From JASHPR01 sp963808705 (GTDB taxonomy: Bacteria; Actinomycetota; Actinomycetes; Streptosporangiales; Streptosporangiaceae), in NCBI GenBank assembly GCA_963808705.1, contig CAWEHB010000005.1, positions 124,001 to 188,000 on the forward strand: a stretch of 64,000 nucleotides of DNA, read 5' to 3'. The notes under the pieces were generated by a model. It ran no database searches. It saw nothing but the letters and a program-made list of their open reading frames with translations, and was not told where the DNA came from. A program made the translations under genes and the position numbers. Shown here piece after piece: positions 18,213-26,996 of this stretch. The stretch's first letter is position 1, and every line of letters starts with the position of its first letter.

Positions 18213-19153
18213 GCAATTCATCCGCGGCCGGCGCGCAGCAGATAACCGTGGCGAACGCCCCCGTCAGTTACGGCGCTTTCGAGATCACGATCGGCCACGA
18301 CCCGAACGTGCCCGACGGGATCAGCGTGCTCGACCAGGTGGCTGCGGCCGGGTACGCGGGCATTGACCTGGGTCCGGTCGGGTACCTGGGCACCGGGACG
18401 CGCCTCGGCGAGCTGCTGGCGGAGCGAGGGCTCGGCCTGGCCGGGGGATACCTTGAGCTGCCCTACGCCGACCACGACGCGCTGGAGCGGGCGTTCGGTG
18501 AGCTGGATGCCCTGCTCGGCACCTTCGACGCGGCGCGGCCGCAGGTGCCCGGGCCGCCGCCACGGCCGACGCTGGCCGACAGCGGCAGCCCGCAGCGGCG
18601 CAGCCGGCCCGGCCGGGCCGCGGCGCAGCGCTCCGCCGGGCTCGACGCCGAAGGGTGGCGGAAATTCTCCGAGGGCCTGGCCCGGGCGGTGGGCCGCTGC
18701 CGGGACCGGGGCTATGAGCCGACCTTCCACCCGGAGACCGGGACCTACGTGGAGGCCCCGTGGGAGATCGCGGAGGTGCTCGACCGGTGCGACGTAGGGC
18801 TCTGCCTGGAGACCGGGCACATGATGCTGGGCGGCGGCGACCCGGTGGCCCTGCTCGGGGAGTGGGGGAGCCGCATCAACCACGTGCACCTGAAGGACGC
18901 GACGCTCGCGGTCATGGCCGGGATCGTCGCCGACGACGCGCCGGTGACCGAGATCTGGTCCCGCGAGGCGTTCTGCGAGCTGGGCCACGGCGACCTCGAC
19001 GTGGACGCCATCCTGGGCGGCCTGCGGGGCATCTCGTTCGGCGGCTGGCTGGTCGTCGAGCAGGACATCCTGCCGCGCAGCGGGGAGCGTTTCGCGCGCG
19101 CCGCCGACGAACAGCGACGCAACCGCGCCTTCCTGGCGCAGCGAGGGCTGTGA
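18209..19153 (+). CDS. iolE: IolE-like inosose dehydratase / sugar phosphate isomerase
   Basis: 314 residues from GTG 18209. The sequence starts NAPVSYGAFEI, as in IolE proteins, and has FHPETGTYVEAPWEI, LCLETGHM and INHVHLKD supplying the usual metal ligands. IolE removes water from 2-keto-myo-inositol to give the diketone used by IolD. A Pro/Arg/Gly-rich insert (about residues 108-140) is unusual and may be a loop. It is coupled to the previous dehydrogenase by a four-base overlap. Confidence 0.78.
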   Translation: MSNSSAAGAQQITVANAPVSYGAFEITIGHDPNVPDGISVLDQVAAAGYAGIDLGPVGYLGTGTRLGELLAERGLGLAGGYLELPYADHDALERAFGELDALLGTFDAARPQVPGPPPRPTLADSGSPQRRSRPGRAAAQRSAGLDAEGWRKFSEGLARAVGRCRDRGYEPTFHPETGTYVEAPWEIAEVLDRCDVGLCLETGHMMLGGGDPVALLGEWGSRINHVHLKDATLAVMAGIVADDAPVTEIWSREAFCELGHGDLDVDAILGGLRGISFGGWLVVEQDILPRSGERFARAADEQRRNRAFLAQRGL

Positions 19154-19154
19154 C

Positions 19155-20123
19155 ATGCCGTCGTTCCGGTTCGGGCTGATCGGAGCGGGCCGGATGGGCC
19201 GCACCCACCTGCGGGCGTTCGCCGGGTCCGAGCTCGTGGCCGTGACCGCGATCGCCGAGGTGTCGGCGCAGACCCGCCGCGCCGTGGCGGGCGCCCAGGC
19301 GGCGGTGTACCCCACCGTCGCGGAGATGCTGGACCGCGCGCCCGTCGACGGGGTCCTCATCACGGCACCCACCGACCAGCATGCGCAGATCGTCGGTGCC
19401 GCCGCCGCGCGCGGCCTGCCGATCCTGTGCGAGAAGCCGTGCGGCGTGGCCATCGCGCAGGCCCGCGCCGCGGTCGAGGCCGCGGCGGCGGCGCGGGTGC
19501 CGTTCCAGGTCGCGTACTGGCGGCGCTACGTCCCGGCGCTGCGGGCGCTGCGGGACCGGATAGCCGCTGGCGACCTGGGCGTGGTCCATCTGGTGGCCTG
19601 CTATCAGTGGGACCAGGAACCGCCATCGGCGGCCTTCCGCGCGCACAGCGGAGGCATCTTCATCGATATGGGGGTGCACGAGTTCGATCAGCTCCGCTGG
19701 CTCACCGGCCAGGACATCGGCACCCTCCGGGCGGTCGTGTCCGGCCTGGTCCCCGCCGGTCTCGGGGAGGCCCCGGACCAGGCCCCGGACGTGGACGGCG
19801 CGCAAGTGGTCGCGGAGCTGTCGGGCGGCGCCGCGGGCTTCATCTCGCTGGGGCGCTATCACCCCGCGGGCGACATGGCGCGCGCCGAGGTGTTCGGCAC
19901 CCGCGGCAGCCAGCGGTGCGACTTCCTCGACCCCGCGGAGGGAGAGCGGGCGCAGCTTGAGGCACTGCGGCGGCAGGCCGAGAGCTTCGCGGCGTTCGCG
20001 CGCGGCGGCCCGTGCGAAGGCGCCACCGGCGCCGACGCGCTGGCCGCGCTGGACGCAGCGGAGCGGGCAGGCGCGGACGTCCCTGCCCTGTCCGGTGCTG
20101 GCCTGCGGAGCCCGGGCGGATGA
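19155..20123 (+). CDS. iolG: IolG-like inositol 2-dehydrogenase (Gfo/Idh/MocA)
   Basis: 322 residues from ATG 19155. Of the three paralogues this is closest to IolG: FGLIGAGRMGRTHLRAF (NAD site), LCEKPCG (catalytic Lys) and GGIFIDMGVHEFDQLRWL, where the D-x3-H pair matches the active site of inositol dehydrogenases. It would oxidise myo-inositol to 2-keto-myo-inositol. It starts one base after the IolE-like gene, and its stop overlaps the next ATG. Confidence 0.75.
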   Translation: MPSFRFGLIGAGRMGRTHLRAFAGSELVAVTAIAEVSAQTRRAVAGAQAAVYPTVAEMLDRAPVDGVLITAPTDQHAQIVGAAAARGLPILCEKPCGVAIAQARAAVEAAAAARVPFQVAYWRRYVPALRALRDRIAAGDLGVVHLVACYQWDQEPPSAAFRAHSGGIFIDMGVHEFDQLRWLTGQDIGTLRAVVSGLVPAGLGEAPDQAPDVDGAQVVAELSGGAAGFISLGRYHPAGDMARAEVFGTRGSQRCDFLDPAEGERAQLEALRRQAESFAAFARGGPCEGATGADALAALDAAERAGADVPALSGAGLRSPGG

Positions 20124-21274
20124 GCGCCCCGCCGGAACTCCGGGTCGGCGTCATCGGCTACGGCGTGATGGGCAAGGCGCACTGCTACGCCTACCGGGTG
20201 GCCCCGATGCTGCGCGCGCTGCCGGTGGCGCCTGTGGTCAGCGTGATTTCAGGCCGTAACGGGCCAGCCGTCGCGGCCGCCGCGGCGGCCTACGGTGTAC
20301 CCGCGCACACCACCGACTGGCGCAGCCTGATCGCGCGGGACGACATCGCGATCGTGGACATCTGCACGCCGCCCGGGACACATGCCGAGATCGCACAGGC
20401 CGCGGCGGCGGCAGGCAAGGCGGTGCTGTGCGAAAAGCCGCTGGCCCTGTCCTACCCCGAGGCCGCCGACGCCCTGGCCGCGGTCGCCCGGGCGGGAGTG
20501 CGCAACGCGGTCGGATTCAACTACCGGCGGCTGCCGGCGGTCGCGCTGATGCACCGCATGGTCGCCGAGGGCGCGGTCGGCGAGATCAGGCTCTGGCGCG
20601 CCACCTGGCTATCCGACGAGTTCGCCGATCCGGACACCCCCTTCGACTGGCGGTTCGACCGGGCCATGGGCGGGACGACCATCGCCGACCTGGGCAGTCA
20701 CCTGATCGACCTGGCTCTTTGGCTGGTCGGGGATATCGGCAGCGTGTGCGCGCAGGCTGAGACGTTCATCCGGGCTCGCCCCGAGGCGAGCGGCGGCACC
20801 CGGCCGGTGACCGTCGACGACGCGGCCAGCGCCCTGCTGAGGTTCCGCTCGGGAGCGCTGGGAACCATCGAGGTAGCACGGACAGCGGTGCGCCGGCCCT
20901 GCGACTTCACGATCGAGGTCAACGGCAGCCGCGGCACGCTGGTCTTCGACTACGCCCGCCTCAACGAGCTGCGCTACGGCCGCGCCGACGACGAAGCGGG
21001 CCTGTACGGGATGCGGCGGATCCGGGCCGAGCACCCCAGCCATCCCTACGCCGCCGATTGGTGGCCGCTGGGGCAAGGTGTCGGCTACGGCTCATCATTC
21101 GGTAACCAGGTGGCCGACCTGCTGGAGGGCTGGCCGGACGCGCCGTGGAGTCCGGGGTTCCGGCAGGGCGTCGCGGTGCAGGCGGTGTGTGACGCGATGG
21201 AGGCCTCGGCGGCACAGGACCGGTGGGTCACGGTCAGCGAGGTGACAGGAGGTCCTGTACTCCGGATCGGATAG
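20120..21274 (+). CDS. Gfo/Idh/MocA-family dehydrogenase
   Basis: 384 residues from ATG 20120, overlapping the IolG-like gene by four bases. VGVIGYGVMGKAHCYAY is the Rossmann nucleotide site, LCEKPLALS the catalytic-lysine motif, and ADLGSHLIDLALWLVG the substrate-site His region. The longer C-terminal domain resembles scyllo-inositol or other polyol dehydrogenases of the family; exact specificity is unknown. It is the last gene of the unit. Confidence 0.87.
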   Translation: MSAPPELRVGVIGYGVMGKAHCYAYRVAPMLRALPVAPVVSVISGRNGPAVAAAAAAYGVPAHTTDWRSLIARDDIAIVDICTPPGTHAEIAQAAAAAGKAVLCEKPLALSYPEAADALAAVARAGVRNAVGFNYRRLPAVALMHRMVAEGAVGEIRLWRATWLSDEFADPDTPFDWRFDRAMGGTTIADLGSHLIDLALWLVGDIGSVCAQAETFIRARPEASGGTRPVTVDDAASALLRFRSGALGTIEVARTAVRRPCDFTIEVNGSRGTLVFDYARLNELRYGRADDEAGLYGMRRIRAEHPSHPYAADWWPLGQGVGYGSSFGNQVADLLEGWPDAPWSPGFRQGVAVQAVCDAMEASAAQDRWVTVSEVTGGPVLRIG

Positions 21275-21353
21275 CATGCCGCACAGGCAGGAGGGGGGAC
21301 AATTCGGTGCGGCACGCCGGAGCCGCACCAGCTCGCGAGGCGAGGAGGCTTCC

Positions 21354-21905
21354 ATGGGCAAATGGCAGCTCGACCCGTACCACACGCAGGTTGAATTCTC
21401 CGCGAAGCACCTGGGGATGATGACCGTACGGGGCCAGTTCGACGAGGTCAGCACCACCGCCGACATCGACCCCGGCCACCCGGAGAACGCATCGGTCGAA
21501 GCGACCATCTCGACGGCCAGCATCCGCACCAACAACCCGACCAGGGACAACGACATCCGCTCGTCGAACTTCCTGGAGGTGGACAAGTACCCGACGATGA
21601 CGTTCAAGAGCACCAGCATCGAGCCTGCCGGGCCCGACCGCTACACGCTCACCGGTGACCTGACCATCAAGGGCAACACGCGCCCGGTGACGCTCGAGGT
21701 GACCAAGTACGGGGAGTTCAACGACCAGGGGATGATGGGCCACCGGATCGCCTACGGCGCCACCACCAAGATCAACCGGAAGGACTTCGGCCTCAGCTTC
21801 AGCATGATGCTGGACGGCAGGTTCGTGGTCAGCGAGGAGATCCAGATCTCGATCGAGGGCGAGCTCGTCGAGCAGCAGGAGGCGGCCGAGGCCACCAGCG
21901 GCTGA
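21354..21905 (+). CDS. YceI-family lipocalin-like protein
   Basis: 183 residues. GKWQLDPYHTQVEFSAKHLG is the hallmark start of YceI proteins (polyisoprenoid-binding beta-barrel), followed by SSNFLEVDKYPTMTFKST and a LTGDLTIKGNTRPVTLEV strand. No signal peptide is present, so it is cytoplasmic, as is usual for actinobacterial members. The ATG follows a strong GCGAGGAGG at proper distance. The biological role of the family is poorly defined. Confidence 0.92.
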   Translation: MGKWQLDPYHTQVEFSAKHLGMMTVRGQFDEVSTTADIDPGHPENASVEATISTASIRTNNPTRDNDIRSSNFLEVDKYPTMTFKSTSIEPAGPDRYTLTGDLTIKGNTRPVTLEVTKYGEFNDQGMMGHRIAYGATTKINRKDFGLSFSMMLDGRFVVSEEIQISIEGELVEQQEAAEATSG

Positions 21906-22036
21906 AGCACGCCCGGCTCGGACGCGGCCAGCATCGAGCGCCACCCCGGCGTCCGCGCCGGGGTGGCACGCGCCGCGATCCGCGGGAAGGGGACCAGCGC
22001 GGAATGCGGCACGGTGCTCGCCGGCTTCGGTATGAA

Positions 22037-22107
22037 TGAACGTTTTTCATCCTCCTCACGACTGCCCACGCACTCTGGGCCTGAAATACACGGATGAAAA
22101 ATGTTCA
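22037..22107. repeat. 16-bp inverted repeat with 39-base spacer
   Basis: TGAACGTTTTTCATCC (22037-22052) and GGATGAAAAATGTTCA (22092-22107) are inverted copies with 15 of 16 positions matching. They flank 39 bases upstream of the CBS-domain gene in otherwise GC-rich DNA. No terminator-type T tract follows. It may be an operator pair, a long hairpin or remnant element ends. Confidence 0.75.
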
Positions 22108-22161
22108 ATATGACCGGACCGTCAGGGGATCCCGCCGAGATCCCCGGAAACGGAGTGGATC

Positions 22162-22587
22162 ATGACCGAAGTCCCCGCGCAGCCACGCCACGCCCTGCCC
22201 ACGGCCGCTGACGTCATGCAGCCAGCGCTGTCCACGGTCGAGCCGGAGGATCACGCGGCCGCGGCGGCGTACCTGATGCGGCACGCGCACGCGACCGCCC
22301 TGGTCGTGGTGGACAATGAGCACGCCAAGCGGCCGCTCGGCCTCGTCACCGAGGCGGACATCGTCCGGGCGGTGGCGGACAAGAGGAACCTGGAGCAGAT
22401 CCGGATCCGTGACCTGATGACCAGCGACCCGACCGTCATCACCGGTAATACGAGCGTTCGCGACGCGGCCGAGTCCATGCTGGCCGGGCATTTCCGGCAC
22501 CTGCCGGTGGTCAGCGACGCCGGCCTCATCGGGATCGTCGACATCGCAGATGTCTGCCGCGCGCTGCTGGACCTGCCCACGGCATGA
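22162..22587 (+). CDS. Tandem CBS-domain protein
   Basis: 141 residues, made only of two CBS motifs: ADVMQPALSTVEPEDHAA... with PLGLVTEADIVRAV, and IRDLMTSDPTVITGN... with GLIGIVDIADVCRAL. Such stand-alone Bateman modules bind adenosyl nucleotides and act as energy or stress sensors. It is preceded by the 22037-22107 inverted repeat. A 21-codon open frame (ATG 22584 to TGA 22649) overlaps its stop; it could be a vestigial C-terminal extension and is not called as a gene. Confidence 0.9.
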   Translation: MTEVPAQPRHALPTAADVMQPALSTVEPEDHAAAAAYLMRHAHATALVVVDNEHAKRPLGLVTEADIVRAVADKRNLEQIRIRDLMTSDPTVITGNTSVRDAAESMLAGHFRHLPVVSDAGLIGIVDIADVCRALLDLPTA

Positions 22588-22654
22588 TCGACGTGGCACT
22601 GCAACTGGCCCGCGAGCAGGAGGCGGCGGGCGCGGCCGCGCCCGCCTGACCCGG

Positions 22655-24799
22655 CTACGCGTCCGGGGCGGCGGGCATCCCGGTCGCGGTCACGATGAAC
22701 GCGAGCACCTCGGCCTCGTAACGGAGCTTGTCGTACCGCCCGGTCGGCCCCATGTGCGCCTCGGCGCCCAGCTCGGCGCGGAAGAGCAGCCGGCTGGCCG
22801 CGCCGGTGCCCGCGCTGGCGCCGGTGCCCGCGCTGGCGCCAGCGGTGGCCCGGAGCCGGGCCACCCACCGGGCCGGCTCTTCGATCAGCACCCGGGTGTC
22901 GTGCACGCTCCCGGTGACCAGCAGGTCGGGCCAGGGCAGCGGCGGCATGTTGTCGTACGGGCTGTAGGAGCGCATGTAGGCCCGCATGGCCGGGTCGTCC
23001 CTCGGGTCGCCCCACTCGTCCCACTCGTTGATGGTGAGCGGGATCGTCGGGTCCGACATGGTGGTCACGCAGTCCACGAACGGGACCTCGGCCACCACGG
23101 CCCGCCAGCGCCGCGGGGCCATCGCGAACGCCGCGCCCTGCAGCAGGCCGCCGGCGGACCGCCCGCGGGAGACGATCCGGTCCGGCGCGGCCCAGCCCTG
23201 GCCGGCCAGCATGTCCGCGGCCGCGATGAAGTCGGTGAACGTGTTGCGCTTGCGGTCCAGCCGGCCCTGCAGCCACCAGCGCCGGCCGCCCTCGCCGCCG
23301 CCGCGGATGTGCGCCAGCGCGTAGGTCGCGCCGCGGTCCAGCAGGCTCGGCGTGGCCACGCTGAACTCCGGCCAGTAGCAGTCCTCGTAGGCGCCGTAGC
23401 CTTCCAGCAGGCAGGGTGCGGTGCCGTCCGGGCGCAGCCCGCGGCGGTAGGCGATGGTCACCGGGATGACGGTGCCGTCGGCGGCGGTCGCGGCGACCCG
23501 CTGCGTGAGGTACCCCGCGGGGTCGTACCCCGGTACCTCCTTCCGCTTGCGCAGCCGCCATCGGCCGCTGTCTAGCTCCACGTCGTGCCAGGACGGCGGG
23601 TCGATGAGCGACTCGGTGCGCACCGTGACCGCGGTGGCCGCGTAATCCTCGTTGATCCCGAGGACGAGCGAGTATTGCGGCCCGTCGGCCTCGATGAGCC
23701 GCTGCGCACCCGACCCGCGGTGCAGGACGCGCAGCTGGGGAGCGGCCGCGTGCCGCTGCTCCACGACCAGGTAGGGCCCGAACACGCTGCACGACACCAG
23801 GCGGGTGTCCGGCGACCCGGCGATGACCTCGGTCCAGCTGGCCCGGCCCGGCGCCAGCGCGGGCGCGCGGACCAGCCGGAACTCCTCCGCGCCGTCGTTG
23901 GTGACCAGGTAGAACTCGCCGCCGTCCGGCCCGTCCGCGTGGTCGGCGCGGTACTCGGTGCCTGGCGTCCTGGGCTCCAGCGCGGCGGGCGGGGTCTGCG
24001 GGGCCGCCGCGGGGATGAGCAGGGTTTCCGTGGTGTCCCGGGCCTCGGTCTCGATCAGCACGTAGCCGCCGCTGCGGGTGGCCCGGACGGTGAGCGCGTA
24101 GCGCTCGTCGTCCTCGCGGTAGACCCTGACGTCGTCAGCCGGGCCGGTCCCGAGCTCGTGGCGCCAGACCTCGTGCGGCCGGTACAGCTGGTCGGTGAGC
24201 ACATAGAACAGCGACCGCGAGTCCGCGGCCCAGCCCAGGCCGTAGTAGGTCGTCTCGATGCGGTCGGGCAGATCCTCGCCGGTGGCCAGGTCACGGACGC
24301 GGAGCTGGAACAGCTCGTCGCCGGTGAAGTCCACGGAGTACGCCAGCAGCCGCCCGTCCGGGCTGACCTCGCGCACCCCGACGTCCACGTAACCGCCGGC
24401 GCAGGCCGGATCGCCGAGCAACCGGTTCTGGTCGAGGAGGACCTGGACCGGCGACCCGGGGCCGGCCACCCGGCAGAACTGCTCGAGCTCCTGCCCCGGG
24501 GCCACCCGGGTGAAGTACTCGAACCCGCCGCGGCGCCAGCTCACCGAGTCCTCCGCAGGGGCCACGCGTGCGGTCATCTCGCCCACCAGCCGGTCCTGCA
24601 GGGCCCGGGTCGGTGCCATCTGCAGGTCGTAGTACGCGCGCTCGGCCGCCAGGTAATCGCGCATGGGGGGCAGGTCGTGGTCGCGCATCCACGCGTACGG
24701 ATCCGGCGGCGCCCCGTCCGGTGCGGGCGGGACCGCGATGTTCAGGTCGGCGGCGACGGGTGCTACCGGCGGCGCCGGCTCCCGTGTCTCATCCATCAC
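22655..24799 (-). CDS. Prolyl oligopeptidase family (S9A, oligopeptidase B-like) serine peptidase
   Basis: 714 residues. The N-terminal part has PDPYAWMRD and a beta-propeller (VREVSPDGRLLAYSVDFTGDE), and the C-terminal alpha/beta hydrolase has the nucleophile motif GRSAGG, the Asp region TGSVHDTRV and the His of HMGPTGRY. Family enzymes cleave short peptides after basic residues or Pro in the cytoplasm. A short ASAGTG repeat sits between the Asp and His motifs. GTG 24799 and ATG 24796 are both usable behind GAGGAG, and the gene is translationally coupled to the upstream P1 peptidase (11-base overlap), suggesting joint peptide or amide turnover. Confidence 0.92.
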   Translation of the reverse strand: MMDETREPAPPVAPVAADLNIAVPPAPDGAPPDPYAWMRDHDLPPMRDYLAAERAYYDLQMAPTRALQDRLVGEMTARVAPAEDSVSWRRGGFEYFTRVAPGQELEQFCRVAGPGSPVQVLLDQNRLLGDPACAGGYVDVGVREVSPDGRLLAYSVDFTGDELFQLRVRDLATGEDLPDRIETTYYGLGWAADSRSLFYVLTDQLYRPHEVWRHELGTGPADDVRVYREDDERYALTVRATRSGGYVLIETEARDTTETLLIPAAAPQTPPAALEPRTPGTEYRADHADGPDGGEFYLVTNDGAEEFRLVRAPALAPGRASWTEVIAGSPDTRLVSCSVFGPYLVVEQRHAAAPQLRVLHRGSGAQRLIEADGPQYSLVLGINEDYAATAVTVRTESLIDPPSWHDVELDSGRWRLRKRKEVPGYDPAGYLTQRVAATAADGTVIPVTIAYRRGLRPDGTAPCLLEGYGAYEDCYWPEFSVATPSLLDRGATYALAHIRGGGEGGRRWWLQGRLDRKRNTFTDFIAAADMLAGQGWAAPDRIVSRGRSAGGLLQGAAFAMAPRRWRAVVAEVPFVDCVTTMSDPTIPLTINEWDEWGDPRDDPAMRAYMRSYSPYDNMPPLPWPDLLVTGSVHDTRVLIEEPARWVARLRATAGASAGTGASAGTGAASRLLFRAELGAEAHMGPTGRYDKLRYEAEVLAFIVTATGMPAAPDA

Positions 24800-25889
24800 T
24801 ATCGGCTCCTCGCTGGTACCCGGTCACGAGCCGGCGCAGCGCGCCGGCGGGGATCTGGGCTGAGGTGTTCCCGTCCCGGCCGGTGACGGTCACCGCCTGC
24901 AGCAGGCTGTTGATGACGGCTTCCTCGGTGGCCTCGGTCGCCGCGGCGAAGTAGTCGTCGAGCGCGGGGCCCGCGACCGGGGCCCGGGGCGGCGCCCCGC
25001 CGCGCGGCGCGCGCAGCCCGGTGGCCAGCGCCAGGAAGATCTCGCCGCTGCCGTGATGGGCGGTGCTGCCCGCCCGGGCCAGGCCCAGGCCGGCCCGGCG
25101 GGCCACCCGCTGGCAGGCGGCGGCGTCCAGCGGGCCGTCGGTGATCACCACGACGATGCACGAGCCGGCCCTGGCCGGCCGGGCCGGGCCGGTCGGCTCG
25201 GGCGGTGGCAGCAGCTGGCCGGCGGGCACCCCGGCCACGGTGAGCCGGTCCGCGTCGCCGAAGTTCGTTAACGTGACCACCCCGACGGTGGCCCCGCCGG
25301 GCAGGACCCGCGACGCGGTGCCGATGCCGCCCTTGTAACCGAGGCAGCTCATCCCGGTCCCGGCCCCGACCGAGCCCTCGGCGGCGGCGGGCGCGCCCAC
25401 GGACGCCCGGGCCGCCGCCAGCGCCGTCCGCACGTCGTCGCGGCTCACCTGCATGCGGCGGGCATCGTTGAGGAAGCTGTCGTCGCATTCCGCGACGACC
25501 GGGATGACGACGTCGTCGTGGCCGATGGCGGGCTGCTCGGAGATGAGCAGCTCGCAGGCCGCGTCGTAGACCCGCCCGAGCTGCATGGTCGAGGTGAGGA
25601 ACACCGGGGTCTCGGCCAGGCCCCATTCCCGCGCGGTGAGCAGGCCGGTGCACTCGCCGGCCCCGTTGAGCACCGCGGCCCCGGCCGGCACCGGGGAGGC
25701 GAACAGGTCGCCGCCCGGGTCGAGCACCGTGACCCCGGTCCGCGCGATCCCCCGGCCGGCCGGCGGAGGCGCCTCGTCCCGCCACACCGTGGCGTGGCCC
25801 AGGCCCACGCCGGGAACGTCCAGCACCGACCCGGTCGGGCCCGGTGGCAGCAGCCCGATGGTGATGCCAAGATCGGTGACGCGCGGCAT
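24789..25889 (-). CDS. P1-family (DmpA-type) aminopeptidase/amidase
   Basis: 366 residues from ATG at 25889. Typical motifs are DVPGVGLGHATVW at the N-terminus, GAGTGMSCLGYKGGIGT in the middle and HHGSGEIFLALAT, where the family's self-cleavage before a Ser nucleophile is expected (the G-S pair). Known members are L-aminopeptidase/D-amidase or beta-peptidyl aminopeptidases. The start lies about 33 bases from that of the divergent deacetylase gene, so the two share a very short control region. Confidence 0.9.
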   Translation of the reverse strand: MPRVTDLGITIGLLPPGPTGSVLDVPGVGLGHATVWRDEAPPPAGRGIARTGVTVLDPGGDLFASPVPAGAAVLNGAGECTGLLTAREWGLAETPVFLTSTMQLGRVYDAACELLISEQPAIGHDDVVIPVVAECDDSFLNDARRMQVSRDDVRTALAAARASVGAPAAAEGSVGAGTGMSCLGYKGGIGTASRVLPGGATVGVVTLTNFGDADRLTVAGVPAGQLLPPPEPTGPARPARAGSCIVVVITDGPLDAAACQRVARRAGLGLARAGSTAHHGSGEIFLALATGLRAPRGGAPPRAPVAGPALDDYFAAATEATEEAVINSLLQAVTVTGRDGNTSAQIPAGALRRLVTGYQRGADSDG

Positions 25890-25922
25890 TCCGTGATCGT
25901 AACGCCCGCGGAGGTGGGGCAC

Positions 25923-26996
25923 GTGACCCTGGCGGTACCGGTGGTCTGGAGCGAGGACTGCGTGCGTCACGAGCCGGCGGGCGAGGTGTGGCTCGGCGTC
26001 CGGGACCCGGGCACGGAGGTGCCGGCCCGGGCGCTGGTGCTGCGCGACGCGCTGTCCGCGGCGGGCGCGCCCGTGCTGGCCGCCCGCGCGCACGATGACG
26101 CGGTCCTGCGCGCGGTGCACGACCCGCTGCTGGTCGATCACCTGGCCGGGATCTGGCAGGACTGGTCGGCGGCCGGGCTGCCTGCCGAGTATGGCCGCGA
26201 CCGTGTCGTTCCGTATGTGTTCCCGACCCCCGCGATGCTGGGCGGGCTGCCGCTGCGCTCGCCGCCCGCGGTGCACGCGCGGGCCGGGCTGTTCTGCTAC
26301 GACACGATGACGCTGGTCGGGCCGGGGAGCTGGGCGGCCATCCGCGGAGCGGTGGACGCCGCGCTGACCGCCGCCGACCTGGTCGGCTCGGGCACCCGGC
26401 TGGCGTACGCCCTGTGCCGGCCGCCGGGGCACCACGCGACCCGGGGCGGCTACGGGGGATCCTGCTACCTCAACAACGCCGCGGTCGCCGCGGAGGCGCT
26501 CCGGGCGGCCGGGGCGGGACGGGTGGCCGTGCTGGACATCGACGCACACCACGGCAACGGCACGCAGATGATCTTCTACGACCGGGCCGACGTCTGGTAC
26601 GGCTCGCTGCACGTCGACCCGGGGGCGGGCTGGTTCCCGCACTACGCCGGGTACCCGGGCGAGCGGGGGAGCGGCCCCGGTGACGGCGCTAACCGCAACC
26701 TGCCGCTGGCGCCGGGGACCGGGGACGATGACTGGCTCGCCGCCGTGGACGCGCTGTGCGGCGAGGTGCGGGCCCGGGGCGCCGACGCCCTGGTGGTCTC
26801 GCTGGGCCTGGACGCCGCGGCCAGCGACCCGGAGAGCCCGCTGCACGTCACCGAGGGCGGCTACCGGGAGGCGGGCCGCCGGATCGCGGCCCTGGCCCCG
26901 GCGGTCCTGGTTCAGGAAGGCGGGTACGACCTGGCCTCACTCGGCCGGCTCGCCGTCGCCGCCCTGGAGGGCGCCGCGGCCGGCGCGTACGGGTGA
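25923..26996 (+). CDS. HDAC-like / acetylpolyamine amidohydrolase
   Basis: 357 residues. RPPGHHATRGGYGGSCYLNN and LDIDAHHGNGTQMIFY are the zinc-dependent deacetylase core (His-His active site, Asp/His/Asp zinc ligands). FPTPAMLGGLPLRSP near residue 90 and the overall length suit the acetylpolyamine amidohydrolase / class II HDAC-like bacterial branch. GTG 25923 is favoured by GGAGG at 25910-25914; GTG 25893 is an alternative. Its 3' end overlaps the convergent ATPase gene by 60 bases. It likely removes acetyl groups from small amines. Confidence 0.9.
   Translation: MTLAVPVVWSEDCVRHEPAGEVWLGVRDPGTEVPARALVLRDALSAAGAPVLAARAHDDAVLRAVHDPLLVDHLAGIWQDWSAAGLPAEYGRDRVVPYVFPTPAMLGGLPLRSPPAVHARAGLFCYDTMTLVGPGSWAAIRGAVDAALTAADLVGSGTRLAYALCRPPGHHATRGGYGGSCYLNNAAVAAEALRAAGAGRVAVLDIDAHHGNGTQMIFYDRADVWYGSLHVDPGAGWFPHYAGYPGERGSGPGDGANRNLPLAPGTGDDDWLAAVDALCGEVRARGADALVVSLGLDAAASDPESPLHVTEGGYREAGRRIAALAPAVLVQEGGYDLASLGRLAVAALEGAAAGAYG

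Noticed and set aside
22037..22107. Rho-independent terminator
   Set aside because: The loop is 39 bases, the stem is A/T-rich and no T tract follows the distal arm.
22584..22649. 21-codon ORF overlapping the CBS gene stop
   Set aside because: Too short, Ala-rich and without a Shine-Dalgarno; it may only be a lost C-terminal extension.
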